From contig CM054112.1 of assembly GCA_028673005.1 (NCBI GenBank), forward strand, positions 186,880,564 through 186,944,563: 64,000 nt of DNA. The letters run 5' to 3'. Positions 12,446 through 23,651 of the stretch are shown piece by piece. The notes under the pieces were generated by a model, which saw only the letters and a program-made list of their open reading frames with translations, was not told the origin of the DNA and made no database searches. The stretch's first letter is position 1. Each line of letters starts with the position of its first letter. Both the position numbers and the translations under genes were made by a program. The stretch comes from Tanypteryx hageni (taxonomy: Eukaryota > Arthropoda > Insecta > Odonata > Petaluridae).

Positions 12446-12600
12446 CGGGGGGGAGGGGGGGAGGTGGTCAGTGTGTGGTATTGTTCTGGAATGTCGCGGG
12501 TTCGAATCCTGCTTCGGGCATGGATTGTTGTGATCGGTCCCAGAATTTCCGGCCATTTTCTGATGACAAGCTTTAAGTAGCTTATTGGGGGATAGGAAAA
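12446..12600 (+). repeat. tRNA-derived SINE-like head
   Basis: An A-box-like TGGTCAGTGTGTGG is followed about 30 bases later by a good B box, GGTTCGAATCC (12499-12509). No cloverleaf acceptor stem can be drawn, so it is not a tRNA gene. The opposite strand reads QDSNPRHS, a usual by-product of such SINEs. Confidence 0.5.
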
Positions 12601-14082
12601 ACTCCAAATAGTTAAAATAAAAGAATGTCCAAGCTACGTTCCTAATTCCGTTCCCGATATCCTTATTTAACATAAAAGAGGAACGAATTTTCGGCGAGCG
12701 AAGCGAGCAAATGTGGGTACAAGGAGGGTGTGGGGGTTGTGGGGTGGGCAATCTCCGAAGTACTTACGTATTTTGCCTCGTCAATTTCTCCCACAAGAAT
12801 AAACAAACATTAAAACAAACAACTTATAAACATGAAAATCAGCTATCATTAAAAATAATACACAAAAATCCTAGTTAAATGTGATTCTGATCACACCATT
12901 AAGGGTTTCGTAGGTAAAGTAGTTGAGAAATAACTTCAGTGAGTGGATGGGTAATTGAAAATGATGTGTTATCCGGATGGGTTAGCCACCCGCACAACAC
13001 GCAACCAATAATAGCTATTTTTTACAAATTTATTATTTTCTCAAAATATTTTGTATCAATTTAAATAAAATTTTATACGATTCCTCACATTATAGTAGTA
13101 TTATTAGTAGTATTAAGACGTTTTTCAGCTTTATATCTCAAATAGCTTCCGAGATAGAAGGGGGGGGGGGCAACTTGAATTACCACTTTTTCCTTTCCTA
13201 CAGCCGCCATTTTGAAAAAGTGAAAAAAATTAAAATACGATTCATAATCAGAAGATTTTTTTTTCATATGATAGCCAACATGTATTTTTTTAATGTTGAA
13301 TTTTTAACCTCCCGCAATTTTCAACAATTTTCCATCAATTATTTCTTTATAAATCTTTCCAAATTTTTCCTGTCGTTGGGTCACTAATATACTTATGCAT
13401 GCCAAATTTGAAGTCCCTCGGTTGAACGGTGCGATCAGCAGACCTTCCTTACAGACTTACACACACACACACCCGGAACCAGTGATTTCCACTGTGTTGA
13501 AATTGGGAGGCAGCGGTGTAACTCACGAGTTCCTCCTCCCTCCTCCATGGGCGTCTGGACCCTTATTAGTTCCTTGTTCTTTTAGTCTTTATAAGGATAA
13601 AATGAACCCCGTGTATGATAATATTTATCTGTTCTCTGCATTTTAATTCTGTCAGTCATCACTAAAATATATCCTTTTAATGAATTTTTTCCGAGATTTT
13701 AATTTCCTATGTATGTACGTCCAGCCGGCCCTGCCCCATCAAAAGTTGGCTAAGTCGTTGTTAGTCCACTTATGCAACACTGAAAAAATGACGGACCTAG
13801 ATATTACAGCTTCCGAGATATTCATTCCTCACCTACAACGACCGCTAGCAGGCCCTGCTGTGTCAAAAGTTGGATTGAAAGCGTATGTCGAGATACTTAA
13901 AAATACCTGAAAAATGACGGCTCAAAAGACTTCCTGGATATTCATTCCTGGATTCATTGCTCATAGTGTCATTGCAACCCTACCTACACTTTCGATTATA
14001 TGGAAAATGTACATAACTAACAATATTAGCTATTAATAATTCCTTACTGAATAATTCCATAAAAGCTACAATTCGTTCGGAA

Positions 14083-14480
14083 AAATTTGAGCGAATATTC
14101 GTCAAGAAACGATTATGAGCTATCACTCACTCGGAAACGAATATGAACGGTTATCCGTTGATAAACGATTATGAGTGATTATTCACTGAGAAACGAATAT
14201 TCGTTGAGAAACGAATACGAGCGATAATTCGTTGAGAAACGAATACGATTGATTATTCGATTATTCGTTGAGAAATGAATACGAGTGATTATTCGTTGAG
14301 AAACGATTATGAGTGAATAATCGATTATGGGTATTCGATTATTCCATCATTCTGATATAATCGAATAATTCGAATGATATAATCGAATAATTCGATTGAA
14401 TTCCATAATCGAATAATTCGAATGAATTCCATAATCGAATAATTCGAATGATCTCCATAATCGAATAATTCGATTTTGGA
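14083..14480. repeat. Tandem palindrome-rich repeats
   Basis: Irregular copies of a unit of about 28 bp (CGTTGAGAAACGAATACGAG) up to about 14320, then three copies of a CGAATAATTCGAATGA-type unit. They can form many short hairpins. Part of the nested element. Confidence 0.7.
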
Positions 14481-14751
14481 TATTCGAATATACCATCTCT
14501 AGTTTCAAGTCTCATGACTTTTCCTAATCATTTGACTTTACATTTCACTTAGTTTTCTACGGCGATTCTATAGTTTCCTATTCATAGTATTAATAAATTA
14601 CAGTTAACCTTTTACTTACTAACCTGTCCAAAACCGCCCGGCGTGAATTCTCCAAAAAACAAAATATAATATTTTTATAGTGAATCAATGAAATATTTAT
14701 GATTATGATTTTTTAATTTTTTATTTAGTACGGAAAGGGTTAATGACGATG

Positions 14752-16566
14752 CCAGACAAAAAGAGAACAAAAACGTACAATTTTAAAAATGAGTAAGATG
14801 AAGAGTTTTGTTTTGTTGATAGTAAGGGAGAGTGCTTTGCTTACTATGCTCTAATTTGATTGCATTGCCAAAGAGGCACAACATTGAAAGACATTTCAAG
14901 CTCGTCATCCGTCATTTGAAGTGAATTATCCATTGGGTTCAGAACTAAGGAAAAAGAAAATTGGTGACATGTAATGTAAATTATTAGCACTGCAATCAGT
15001 ATTTACTAAAGCTGTCGTAAAATCTAAAAATGCAACATTAGCTTCCTTCAGAATAGCTCATTTATTAGCATTGAACAAAAAACAGTTTGGAGAATGGGGG
15101 CTTATTAAGGAAGCATTCATAGCATGTGGCGAACAACTTTTTGATAGCTTTTCAGATAAAAATGAAATAATTTCAGCAATAAAAAGTTTGCAACTCTCCA
15201 ATGATACAATCACAAGAAGAGTGGAAGCTATTTCAAGTGATATGAAAGATCAATTGCTGACTGATCTCTTAAAATGTCATTGGTTTTCTCTTCAACTCGA
15301 CGAAAGCACAGACTTTACAGATAGATTAGTAGTCATGGTGAGAATGGTGTTTGGCGATTTTTCAGTCAAAGAGGAGTTCCTAAAATGATTGCCGATGAAA
15401 GCCAGGACTAGAGGTGAGGATATATTTAATATATTCCAAAGTTATGCTCATTAAATTGATTTGCCTTTCAATAAGTTAACGTCAGTAACAACTGACGGGG
15501 CTCCTGCAATGGTAGGAATCAACAGTGTATTTATTGCCCTTTGTAAAAAGGACGCAATATTTCCAAAGTTTATATCGTATCATTGCATAATACACCAGGA
15601 ATCTTTGTGTGCTAAAGTAATACGCTTTGATCATGTTATGAAAGTTGTTATTAAGGTAATTAATTAAATTCGAGCTGCATCTTTGCAACACAGATTATTT
15701 AAGGCCCTTCTACAGGGTTCTGATGCCGAATATAAAGATCTGATCCTTCACACAGGAGTTAGATGGTTGGGTAAGGGAAAGAAAGATTTTTGCTCGATTT
15801 ATGGATATATTAGAAGAGATAAAAGAATTTCTGCAAACCAGAAATGAACATGTTAAGGAACTCTACGATTGGAACTGGGTATTAGACTTAGCATTTCTCA
15901 TTGACTTGACTGAAAAACTAAACGACTTGAATCTGGAAATCCAAGGAAGGGGAAAGGAGGTAGCTGAAATGATGAGTTCAATTAACTCATTTAAATCCAA
16001 GTTGGACCTATGGAAATCTCAAATAGAAATGAAAAACCTGCAACATTTTCCCTTTTTAAAGCAACAAATAGTTAACAAAGATATCAGCGCTCCTCATTTC
16101 GCTTACCAACTAGAAATAGTACTTAAAAACCAATTCTCCAGTTTTCTGACACTGAACCAACTATTTCATTTTATTTAAATCAATTTTGCTCTGTGAACGT
16201 GACCGATGTTGCCAAATCTATTTCAAAATTATCTGAAGGTAAAGTGGAAGATCTCGAATTTGAGATAATGGCCTTACAAAGTGATGTAATTTTAAAGTCC
16301 CAGCGAAAGAAGATCAATTTTGGAACTTGGTGGACCCCACTAAATTCCCCACTTTGTGTTGTGCGGCTTTAAGAATAAGATCATACTTTGGTTCTACATA
16401 TCTATCTGAATCCCTAGTACCATCAACGAAAATAATAAAAACTAAGAGCCGTTCGAGGTTAAATGATACCCATATAGACGACTGCCTGCGAGCAGGGACA
16501 TCATCATACATTCCAAACTACGAGCAGCTAGCTGCTCGTAGTTTGGATTGTCAAAGATCCCATTAA
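14752..16566 (+). pseudogene. hAT transposase (GTF2IRD2/ZBED/SCAND3-like), degenerate
   Basis: Pieces in order: KRTKTYNFKNE near 14758; GECFAYYALI; then 15071-15388 with LLKCHWFSLQLDESTDFTDR (first catalytic Asp region); LPMKARTRGEDIF; 15461-15667 with LTSVTTDGAPAMVG and SYHCIIHQESLCAKV; SLQHRLFKALLQG; HTGVRWLGKG; 15801-16178 with LDLAFLIDLTEKLNDLNLEIQ; and the hATC-like end LVDPTKFPTLCCAALRIRSYFGSTYL to LNDTHIDDCLR (16327-16566). At least four stops or shifts break it. Almost every family block is still readable, so it decayed recently or slowly. Not a host gene. Confidence 0.85.
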
Positions 16567-16836
16567 TGTGGTATGTGCCTATTTGTGGTGCTTAAATAGA
16601 ATATTAATGCCTAGTATTAAAATTATTTTGTTTTAAAGTCACAGAATTTAATTGTTTTAAGGATTAAATAGCAATGCTCGTTCTTAAATATTTTTAATTA
16701 TCTAACTCACTGCGTAATTTTTCATGATTTTTTCTAACAAAAATTTGTTTTTATGCTTGTGCCCGCCTCCAATCTCCAGAATAAGGAAAGTGCCCAGTGC
16801 AGTGGAGGCAATGGGTTGAGAACCCTTGTTTTAGAG

Positions 16837-17512
16837 GATCCACAAGTTTTGTAGATGTCCTTTCGACGGACAAAGATGACGCTGGGAACGTTTTTGCTTT
16901 TTTGTGTTTGGCTCTGCAAGGGAATTTTTAAAATTCTCGCTCTCTTGGAACTCTGAAATACATTGTCTCAAATGTTTGTTACGTATTGTCTGTGCTCTTA
17001 TAATCATATTTATGCGGTAGGACCAAATTTTCTGCCATTTTTTCCATAAAAGCGTTACGTCTGCCAAGTTTTTTCATGTTCTAATTAGGATATATGTAAT
17101 TTTGTATGTACTAAGAAGTTGCATTACCGCTGATATCCAAGAGATACTTGAAAAATACAAATGACAATCTGACATATAAAACCTACCAATTTATTGATCT
17201 TTATAGACTAGAAAAAAAACTCGAAATAAAGAGCTGGAATACTACTACGCGGCCGACAGTTCAGAGTTAAATGCAAGGGATATTACACGAAGGTTTCAAA
17301 GGTTTCTTTGTTTGTATGATAAAACAATATGCTGAACGCAGACGGAATCTTATCCCGAGACACTTGAGAGTGTCTAATGCGTAGAAAGCATTCATACAAA
17401 CCGGTGCCTCGGTGCGCATATGGTTGGAAATTAATTTATCTCTGAGATACATTGCGCCCGATCGTGTTCCACCAGCTATTGCGCCCGACGGAGTGTTAAA
17501 TCAGCTTAAAAT

Positions 17513-17555
<43 letters not shown>

Positions 17556-18592
17556 ATCTAGTTGTACAATACTGACACTCCCTCGATTACCTAAACAAAT
17601 AAATTAAAATTATTTCTATTTTTACTTATGTATAGAATATTCTTTCGTGGTTATATACACTTCGTCCTGTGGAAAAAATAATTAAATATCGATGTATTAC
17701 GCACATAAGCTACCAGCAAATGTGTGCATTTGGTTTTCTTACTCACTAAAAGTACCCAGTTTAAGTAAAATAAAGATAATCAATTTAAATTTATTATTAT
17801 ATGAAAAGCATCCCTAGAGATGAATTTTTTACGATGGGCAAAGTATGAATAGTTTTTTATTGAAATTGTTACACTCAATTGTTTACAATACATTAATAAG
17901 TCCTCCTAACTATTGAAGTTTTATGTTTTGACCTTAAAAATTATCTCCAACTGAAATCTCATGTTCTCTTCCTCTTTTACTTTTCGTTTATCAGAACCTC
18001 TTAAAACCACATAACTCTCACACTTGGAATCTCTTTTATTGAAGTTAGCTCCCCTACAGCCGCATATAATGACTCTTCAATTGTTCTCATGTGCTTTTTG
18101 TTTTCTTCACTTTATGCTACATATTCATATCGAAATATTCGGACTGACGTGCATACTCTTTTTTCAAAGAACAAACATAAGACATGTTACTTACCATGTT
18201 GGACTTTTAACCTAGGTCTTTTTGGATCATAAATAGATCTACTCCTTTATTTAACTTCGCCTTCGTATTAAGACTTCTCTTCTTTCCCCTCTAGCATTCT
18301 GATGTTTTGGTTCAGAGCGCTGTCAAAACACGCAAAAAATATCCTATTACATGTCACCCAGTTTTTGTTTCCTGAGAATCTTAAAACATTTCTTAATTTT
18401 TTCAATTTCAAATTTCAGCACTTTATGTTCGACTTAACAAATAATGTAATTCTAACTTTTATATATTTGTATATGCAGAAATATTTCATTATCTGTATTC
18501 TGGTATCGGATATGCGCAAGAGGAAAAACGCTTTATACAATTTTTCAAATTCTCGCAATTCTAAAGTGGAATTCAAACTGGAAGATGGTAAT
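16837..18592. other. No gene recognised
   Basis: AT-rich DNA between two hAT elements. It holds an (AT)n run at 17517-17552. The open frame 18302-18676 has no motif and runs into the hAT end at 18601. Confidence 0.4.
17517..17552. repeat. (AT)n microsatellite
   Basis: Eighteen dinucleotide units without interruption. Confidence 0.95.
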
Positions 18593-18600
18593 ATTTTCTT

Positions 18601-21381
18601 CAGTGGCGGCTCGTGTATAGGCACTGCGGAACTGCAGCACCCCCTATTTCCACTTGATATTATCGATAACATTTAATATAATGAGTCCTTTTTTCTTTAA
18701 TTCTTTCTTTATTTTTGTAGTACAATATATATTCCTTAAGCTTAATGTCAGTACTTCAGTAGCCATCCCCCAGTTTATGAAAAAGATACAAAAATCTTTG
18801 TATGGAACTGTGCGCTTCACAGTGCCAGCGACGTGGTGTTTGACTGTTGTGCGCATGCGCACATAGGAGGGGGGGGGGGGGTGGGGAGGAAGGCGGGACT
18901 GCCAGGTAGAGAGAGCACTGTTGCTCTCGCAGTGCCGGCTCTGGCGTGATGGTGGAAGGAAGTTTTTTTTTACTCAGCGTGTGTTGTGCTTAAAAACCGT
19001 GTACCATATTCTTGAATGTGATAAAGTGTAGAATTAGATTATTATTCTGCTTCCAGCTATTCTATTTGATTCATTTTTTTCGGTTCTTTTATTTAACAGA
19101 AAACTTTAACCATGGCCTTGCATCCCCAAGAAATAAGTTCTGTGACTGTAAGTGAACTTCAACAGCTTAAGTTTTCACAGCTATCTCTCCATGAGAAAGT
19201 TACAGTTAAGAAAAGAGGTCGTTCAACACCTGATATTCTAATATCTCAGCCAGGCAAAAGCAACAACAAGAAATATATTCGTAGCTTTAATTCTGAATGG
19301 TACCAACGGAAAAGTTGGCTTTGCGGCTGTGAAGTAAAAAATGCACTGTTTTGCTTCCCGTGTTTGCTGTTTGGAGGTGACGTACCGTGGACAAAAGATG
19401 GTTTTAGAAATATAAACAAAATGAAAGAAAAAACTGAAAAGCATGAGAAGTCAAAGAAGCACGTTGATAATGTTGTTTCACTGTCACTTTTAGGAACCGT
19501 AAGTATTAAGGAGAAACTTAGTGAGGCATACAGACTTTCAATCAATGAGCATAATATAAAAGTTAAAAAGAACCGTGAAATTTTGTCCAAAATAATAGAC
19601 TGCATTTACTTTTGTGGAAACTTTGAAACTCCCTTACGTGGACATGATGAAAAAGACGATTCAGTAAATCCAGGGGTATTTAGAGGATTAGTAAATTTTG
19701 CATCTAAATTAGATTCAGATTTGAAGAATCACTTAGAAACCAGTGCAGTCTTCAAAGGTGTTTCTAAGACCATTCAGAATGAGATACTTGACTGCCTGCT
19801 ACAAATATACCATGAGGAGATAAGGACGGAAATTAGAAAATCTTCCTTTGTAGCTGTCATGGCTGATGACACAACAGATGTTTCGGAGCACACTCAAATG
19901 GTCCTTGTTCTACGGTACGTATTGAATGAAGAAATATTTGAGCGTTTTTGGGGATTCTTTATTCCAGAAAATCAAACTGCAGATGGCATATCAAAACGTA
20001 TTTTAGAACAATTGGACATAATCCTTCAAGGAAATGGACAAAAACTGATAGCTCAGACATTTGATGGTGCAAATGTCATGAAAGGCAAAAAAGCAGGAGT
20101 TCAAGCAAAAATAAAAGCAGTTTATAGTAATGCACATTTCATTCACTGTTATGCACATCAACTTAATTTAATAATGAGAAATGTAGCAAGTATTACACGA
20201 AACGCAAGAATATTTTTCTCTAACATTCTGGCTATTCCAACATTCTTCTCAAGATCACCACAACGTGTGTCCATTCTCAAGAAACATATGGACGTCAGCA
20301 TTCCACGTCCATCCTCTACAAGGTGGAATTTCAACATACAGACAGAGTTCATGAAAATTTGCAACCTTTAAAAAACTGCCTTACTGAAATTCAGTCAACA
20401 TCAAATGCAGATCAAACCATTGCAGAAGCAACAGGAATTTTAAAATACCTGAATGATGATAATTTCAAGTTTTGGTTAGAGCTTTTTCATCAGATTATGC
20501 CTCATGTTGAACTAATTTACAACCAAATGCAATATCGAGAAATTAGTGTGTTTAAAGTTAATGAATATATAACAAATTTCAAAACTGCTATTTTAGAATT
20601 GAGAAACTCAAAGTACTGTGAGAATCCTTCAAAGACACTCATGGCAGAAGCTAAGGAAGTGTGTGACTATATATGTGTTAATATAATGGACAGATATTCT
20701 TCCACTAAACACTTAGTAGCTGCTAAATTGTTCAACAAGAAATGCTTCACTAGATTTAAGAATGAACATCCCACAAAAGAGATAGTACTGACCACTGAAG
20801 CTTATCCCATGATTGACAAAGAAAAGCTTGAAACTGAACTAAAAGTATTCTATTGTAGGACTGATATTCATGAATATTGCAAATTAATTGAGCTGCTGAA
20901 ATTTTTCTTGGAAAATAATCTAGATGATGTTTTTCGTGAAATTACGAAACTGATAAAAATCCTCTTGACAATTCCCATGACTACATCAGAGGCAGAGCGC
21001 TGCTTTTCAACATTGAAAAGAATAAAAACTTTTTTAAGAAGCACTATGAATTCGGAAAGACTAAATGCGCTTGCAGTACTTTCAATGGAGAAAAATTTCC
21101 TCAATTGTCATCCAGAGATCAAGGAGAAAATTATTGAACTTTTTGCGCAAATTAAAACAAGAAGAATGGATTTCATTTTTAAATGAATAGATCAAGCTTG
21201 AACTGTAACAATTTAAGTTAAAGTAAAAAATGTTTGGTTTTTTTTTTGTTAAGATTTTATCAAGTTCCTGAATAAATTTTCTTTTTATACATGTTTTTTT
21301 TTCCTTTTACACAATTTTAAAACAAAGGCTAAAATTTTCTGGAGCAGCACCCCCACTAATTTTAGCTACGAGCCGCCACTG
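18601..21381 (+). mobile_element. hAT element (ZMYM1-like), nearly intact, 2.78 kb
   Basis: Terminal inverted repeats CAGTGGCGGCTCGT are identical at both ends, followed inside by a CAGCACCCCC-type motif on both sides. A perfect 8-bp target duplication ATTTTCTT lies at 18593-18600 and 21382-21389. The single transposase gene lies in the plus orientation. Perfect ends and a single visible frame break suggest a young insertion. Confidence 0.93.
19112..21186 (+). pseudogene. hAT transposase, ZMYM1-like, one frameshift
   Basis: ATG at 19112 in a good context (ACCATGG). The first frame runs to 20371, the second continues 20323-21186; the shift falls at about 20325-20365, just after PSSTRWNF. Domains in order: TTF-type zinc finger (WLCGCEVKNALFCFPC, then HEKSKKH), DUF4371 with MADDTTDVSEHTQM (Asp near residue 256), FDGANVM (Asp near residue 318) with HCYAHQLNLIM, and a C-terminal hATC domain with TIPMTTSEAERCFSTLKRIK. 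All three catalytic acidic positions are present. Overall near 690 residues, full family length. One frame difference is the only visible lesion; a sequencing error there would make it intact. Confidence 0.88.
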
Positions 21382-21389
21382 ATTTTCTT

Positions 21390-22476
21390 CTTCCGATTTT
21401 CAAATGGGATATAATGAACGTCATGGATTTAGTTAGGCCAAACAAGCCATTCCTGACATTTCATAACCCAATCCTTACCTACACCATAGTTTAAGCGTTG
21501 TATTAATAAAGCTAAAATGTGTATTGGAATTGTGTAAAATTGGAAGACAGTATTTGTAACGCGATATTAAAATCAATGTTATACTTTTAAACAGTTTTAT
21601 TCTAAATTTTGATCAATTAAAATGAATTTGTTCGGAGATTATAGAGATTATGATGATTCTTTCCTCTCATCCGTCCCATTACTTCATTCTATATAGTGCT
21701 TTATTACTACTATTCTATTACTACATTAACAAGAGTCACTAATTTTTTTAGTTTACTGGCTATCAAAGCGTTTATTTCAATTTGTACTTTAAGCGGTTGT
21801 TTTACAGCTATAGAGTAGCGACTACTTCTTAAAATTCAACTTTTCTTCATTTCAACTTAATTTTATATACAAAGATATTCTCTTTTGACGTTAAATTATT
21901 GTCATTTGTATAGTTTTTGCCTAAAATGAGGCGAAAATTTACGTGGTTTAATCGACGAATACTTCCAAATATCAGTGTCCACCGAAATGTGAATCAATTA
22001 AATGTCCCCATTAAGAACGAAAATTTTAGTAAAAAACGTTCGTGTTTATTTTACGCCATTTTCGCAATTCAAATTCTTATTTGAATAGCGATAAAGGAGT
22101 TTCCATTAACGAAGTCTACTCTGAACGTGAATGTGTGTGAAGTTTATTCAAGCATTATAATAATCCAAGAGGTTGATTAACGATAAATACATTTACTCAA
22201 GCTTTTTATGACAGTATGGATTACCCAAATAATTTGCGATGCTGCACACATAATGTAAGTGTTCGAGGATATATTATCGAAACCTATCTTTATGCAGCCG
22301 ACCACATAAACATTTTCTCCGATCCTGAGACAATCCCATATCTTCAGTCTAACATAGGTTTCGAAATTATTTTTTCTCGTCTCGAGTTCTGGTAGCTAAC
22401 AATTTTTATTTTGCGCTTGCTATCTAGATGTCTTTATAAATGTACTTATTGTTATCGCGGTAAGCAGTTACGACTA
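21390..22476. other. No gene recognised; upstream of first Naam exon seen
   Basis: AT-rich. It could contain part of the Naam intron or promoter. I found no convincing first exon (it would have to end in an EF-hand loop start). Confidence 0.35.
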
Positions 22477-22806
22477 TAGCCTTCCCTCGTTTTACGAATT
22501 TAATTCGTTCCGCGAAAACTGATCGTTAGGCGAAAACTCGTAAAACGAAAATTATTTTCCCATTACTTCCTATGTAAAAAATACAATCTGAAGAACTTTA
22601 CCCAGCTTTCCCGAACTTTCCCGAAGCGGATAAAGCACGTATAAGCGAAAATTTATTCGATATTTAAAAAATAGGCATTTTCGTGCGAACGTAACGAACT
22701 CGTATAAGCGAAAATTTATTCGCAAATAGAAAAATAGGTATGAAATTGCTCAGTTCGTATAAGCAAAAACTCGAAAAACGGAAGTTCGTGAAACGAGAGA
22801 AGGCTG
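22477..22806. mobile_element. TA-flanked MITE (mariner/Tigger-type ends)
   Basis: The left TAGCCTTCCCTCGTTTTACG and the inverted right CAGCCTTCTCTCGTTTCACG agree at 17 of 20. TA lies on both outer sides (22475-22476, 22807-22808). Inside are imperfect repeats of TTCGTATAAGCGAAAATTTA. No transposase. Confidence 0.65.
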
Positions 22807-23521
22807 TACTGTCGGCAGTTAGGTTAGCGTGACTATTCAAAGGCGGTCCCTGTAACGCCTTTCAAATCTGTCTGCCGTAACGCACGACCTCCGATCGACT
22901 TTCCTCCTCGAAGAGGATGCAACGCTAATAAGTTTCCACCAGTTTGCTTGTTTACTAACCGTCAAAATATCGCGCGACGTCACCTCGTAAACTGCTTGTC
23001 ATTTTCTATAGGGAATAATTTTCGAATTTAAGAATGCACATACTAATGTTACTAAAAGCTTCATAACTTCGACGAAATACTGACAGATGAGGTAATTTCA
23101 GCAAAACAATTGGCAAGTTACGCGTGAGACTGGCGAGAAATTTTACCGAATAAAGGCAAGAATTGCGCTGTTGATTTGTATCAACGCTTATTTTTTATGA
23201 ACGTCAACAGCTGCGTGTTTATGTCTTTTTCTTACGCACGAAATGCGTTGAGTAGCCGTTACAAGTTTATCTCCATATATCAACACTTTATACGTACGAT
23301 AGAAATTGATGAAATCACATTTTTCTCATAATCCTTCGCTTTTGAAAAGAATTTCTGTCAAATATTCCACTCTTTTGAGATGTCTCCTCTAGCAGTTGGA
23401 CAGGCTTGTCCTCGCAATCAGAAACATTTCCATTAGAAACGACGTTCGAAAACGCTTTCAAGTTAGTAAGCCTTATAGCCGTGTGGTTTTTCATCGAAAT
23501 ATTTCCATCTGCTGTCCTCAG

Positions 23522-23651
23522 GGATGGACTTTTGGACGCCAACGAGTTTGGATCATTGTGCCGCGCCCTCTTTCGCAACGACCGCGGACAGATATACCCA
23601 GTTTCGCCTGAAATGCAGGCTGACATGTTCTCAGTGTTCGACAAGAATGAG
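23522..23651 (+). CDS. Naam: Naam exon: EF-hand segment, first exon seen
   Basis: The acceptor is a pyrimidine-rich tract ending CTCAG at 23517-23521; the donor is GTGAGT at 23652. The exon enters with one base completing a codon and reads [12 protein letters not shown] onwards, ending [14 protein letters not shown] is the second half of a calcium-binding loop whose first residues must come from the previous exon. The last residues start the next loop, which is finished by the following exon. The frame upstream of the acceptor stays open but resembles nothing, so the splice start is preferred. Confidence 0.9.

Larger units (their letters stand above)
12358..14501. mobile_element. Nested hAT-like non-autonomous element with AT-palindromic arrays
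   Basis: Ends TAGTGATGGGTATA and, inverted, TAGAGATGGTATAT; flanks GTTTCGAG (12350-12357) and GTTTCAAG (14502-14509) fit an 8-bp duplication with one change. The outer parts consist of palindromic runs of TAATCGAATAATTCG type. No transposase seen. A tRNA-like stretch lies near the left end. Confidence 0.6.
11398..16828 (+). mobile_element. hAT element, about 5.4 kb including a nested element
   Basis: Left end CAGAGGTCCTCAAC and inverted right end CAAGGGTTCTCAAC match at 11 of 14 positions. Both are flanked by the same 8-bp target duplication TTTTAGAG (11390-11397 and 16829-16836). Inside are a degenerate GTF2IRD2/ZBED-type hAT transposase (14.75-16.57 kb) and a second element (12358-14501). 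Removing the nested element leaves about 3.3 kb, normal for hAT. Confidence 0.75.

Noticed and set aside
12484..12520. Possible tRNA genes here and at 60018-60090, 61131-61202, 26100 and 37830
   Set aside because: Good B boxes but no acceptor stem or full cloverleaf; all lie inside repeats.
14083..14480. CRISPR-like array of repeats and spacers
   Set aside because: Units are irregular, palindromic and without unique spacers, and lie in a eukaryotic transposon.
19112..21186. ZMYM1-like protein as a domesticated host gene
   Set aside because: It sits between perfect terminal repeats with a target duplication and carries a frameshift, so it is an ordinary transposon copy.
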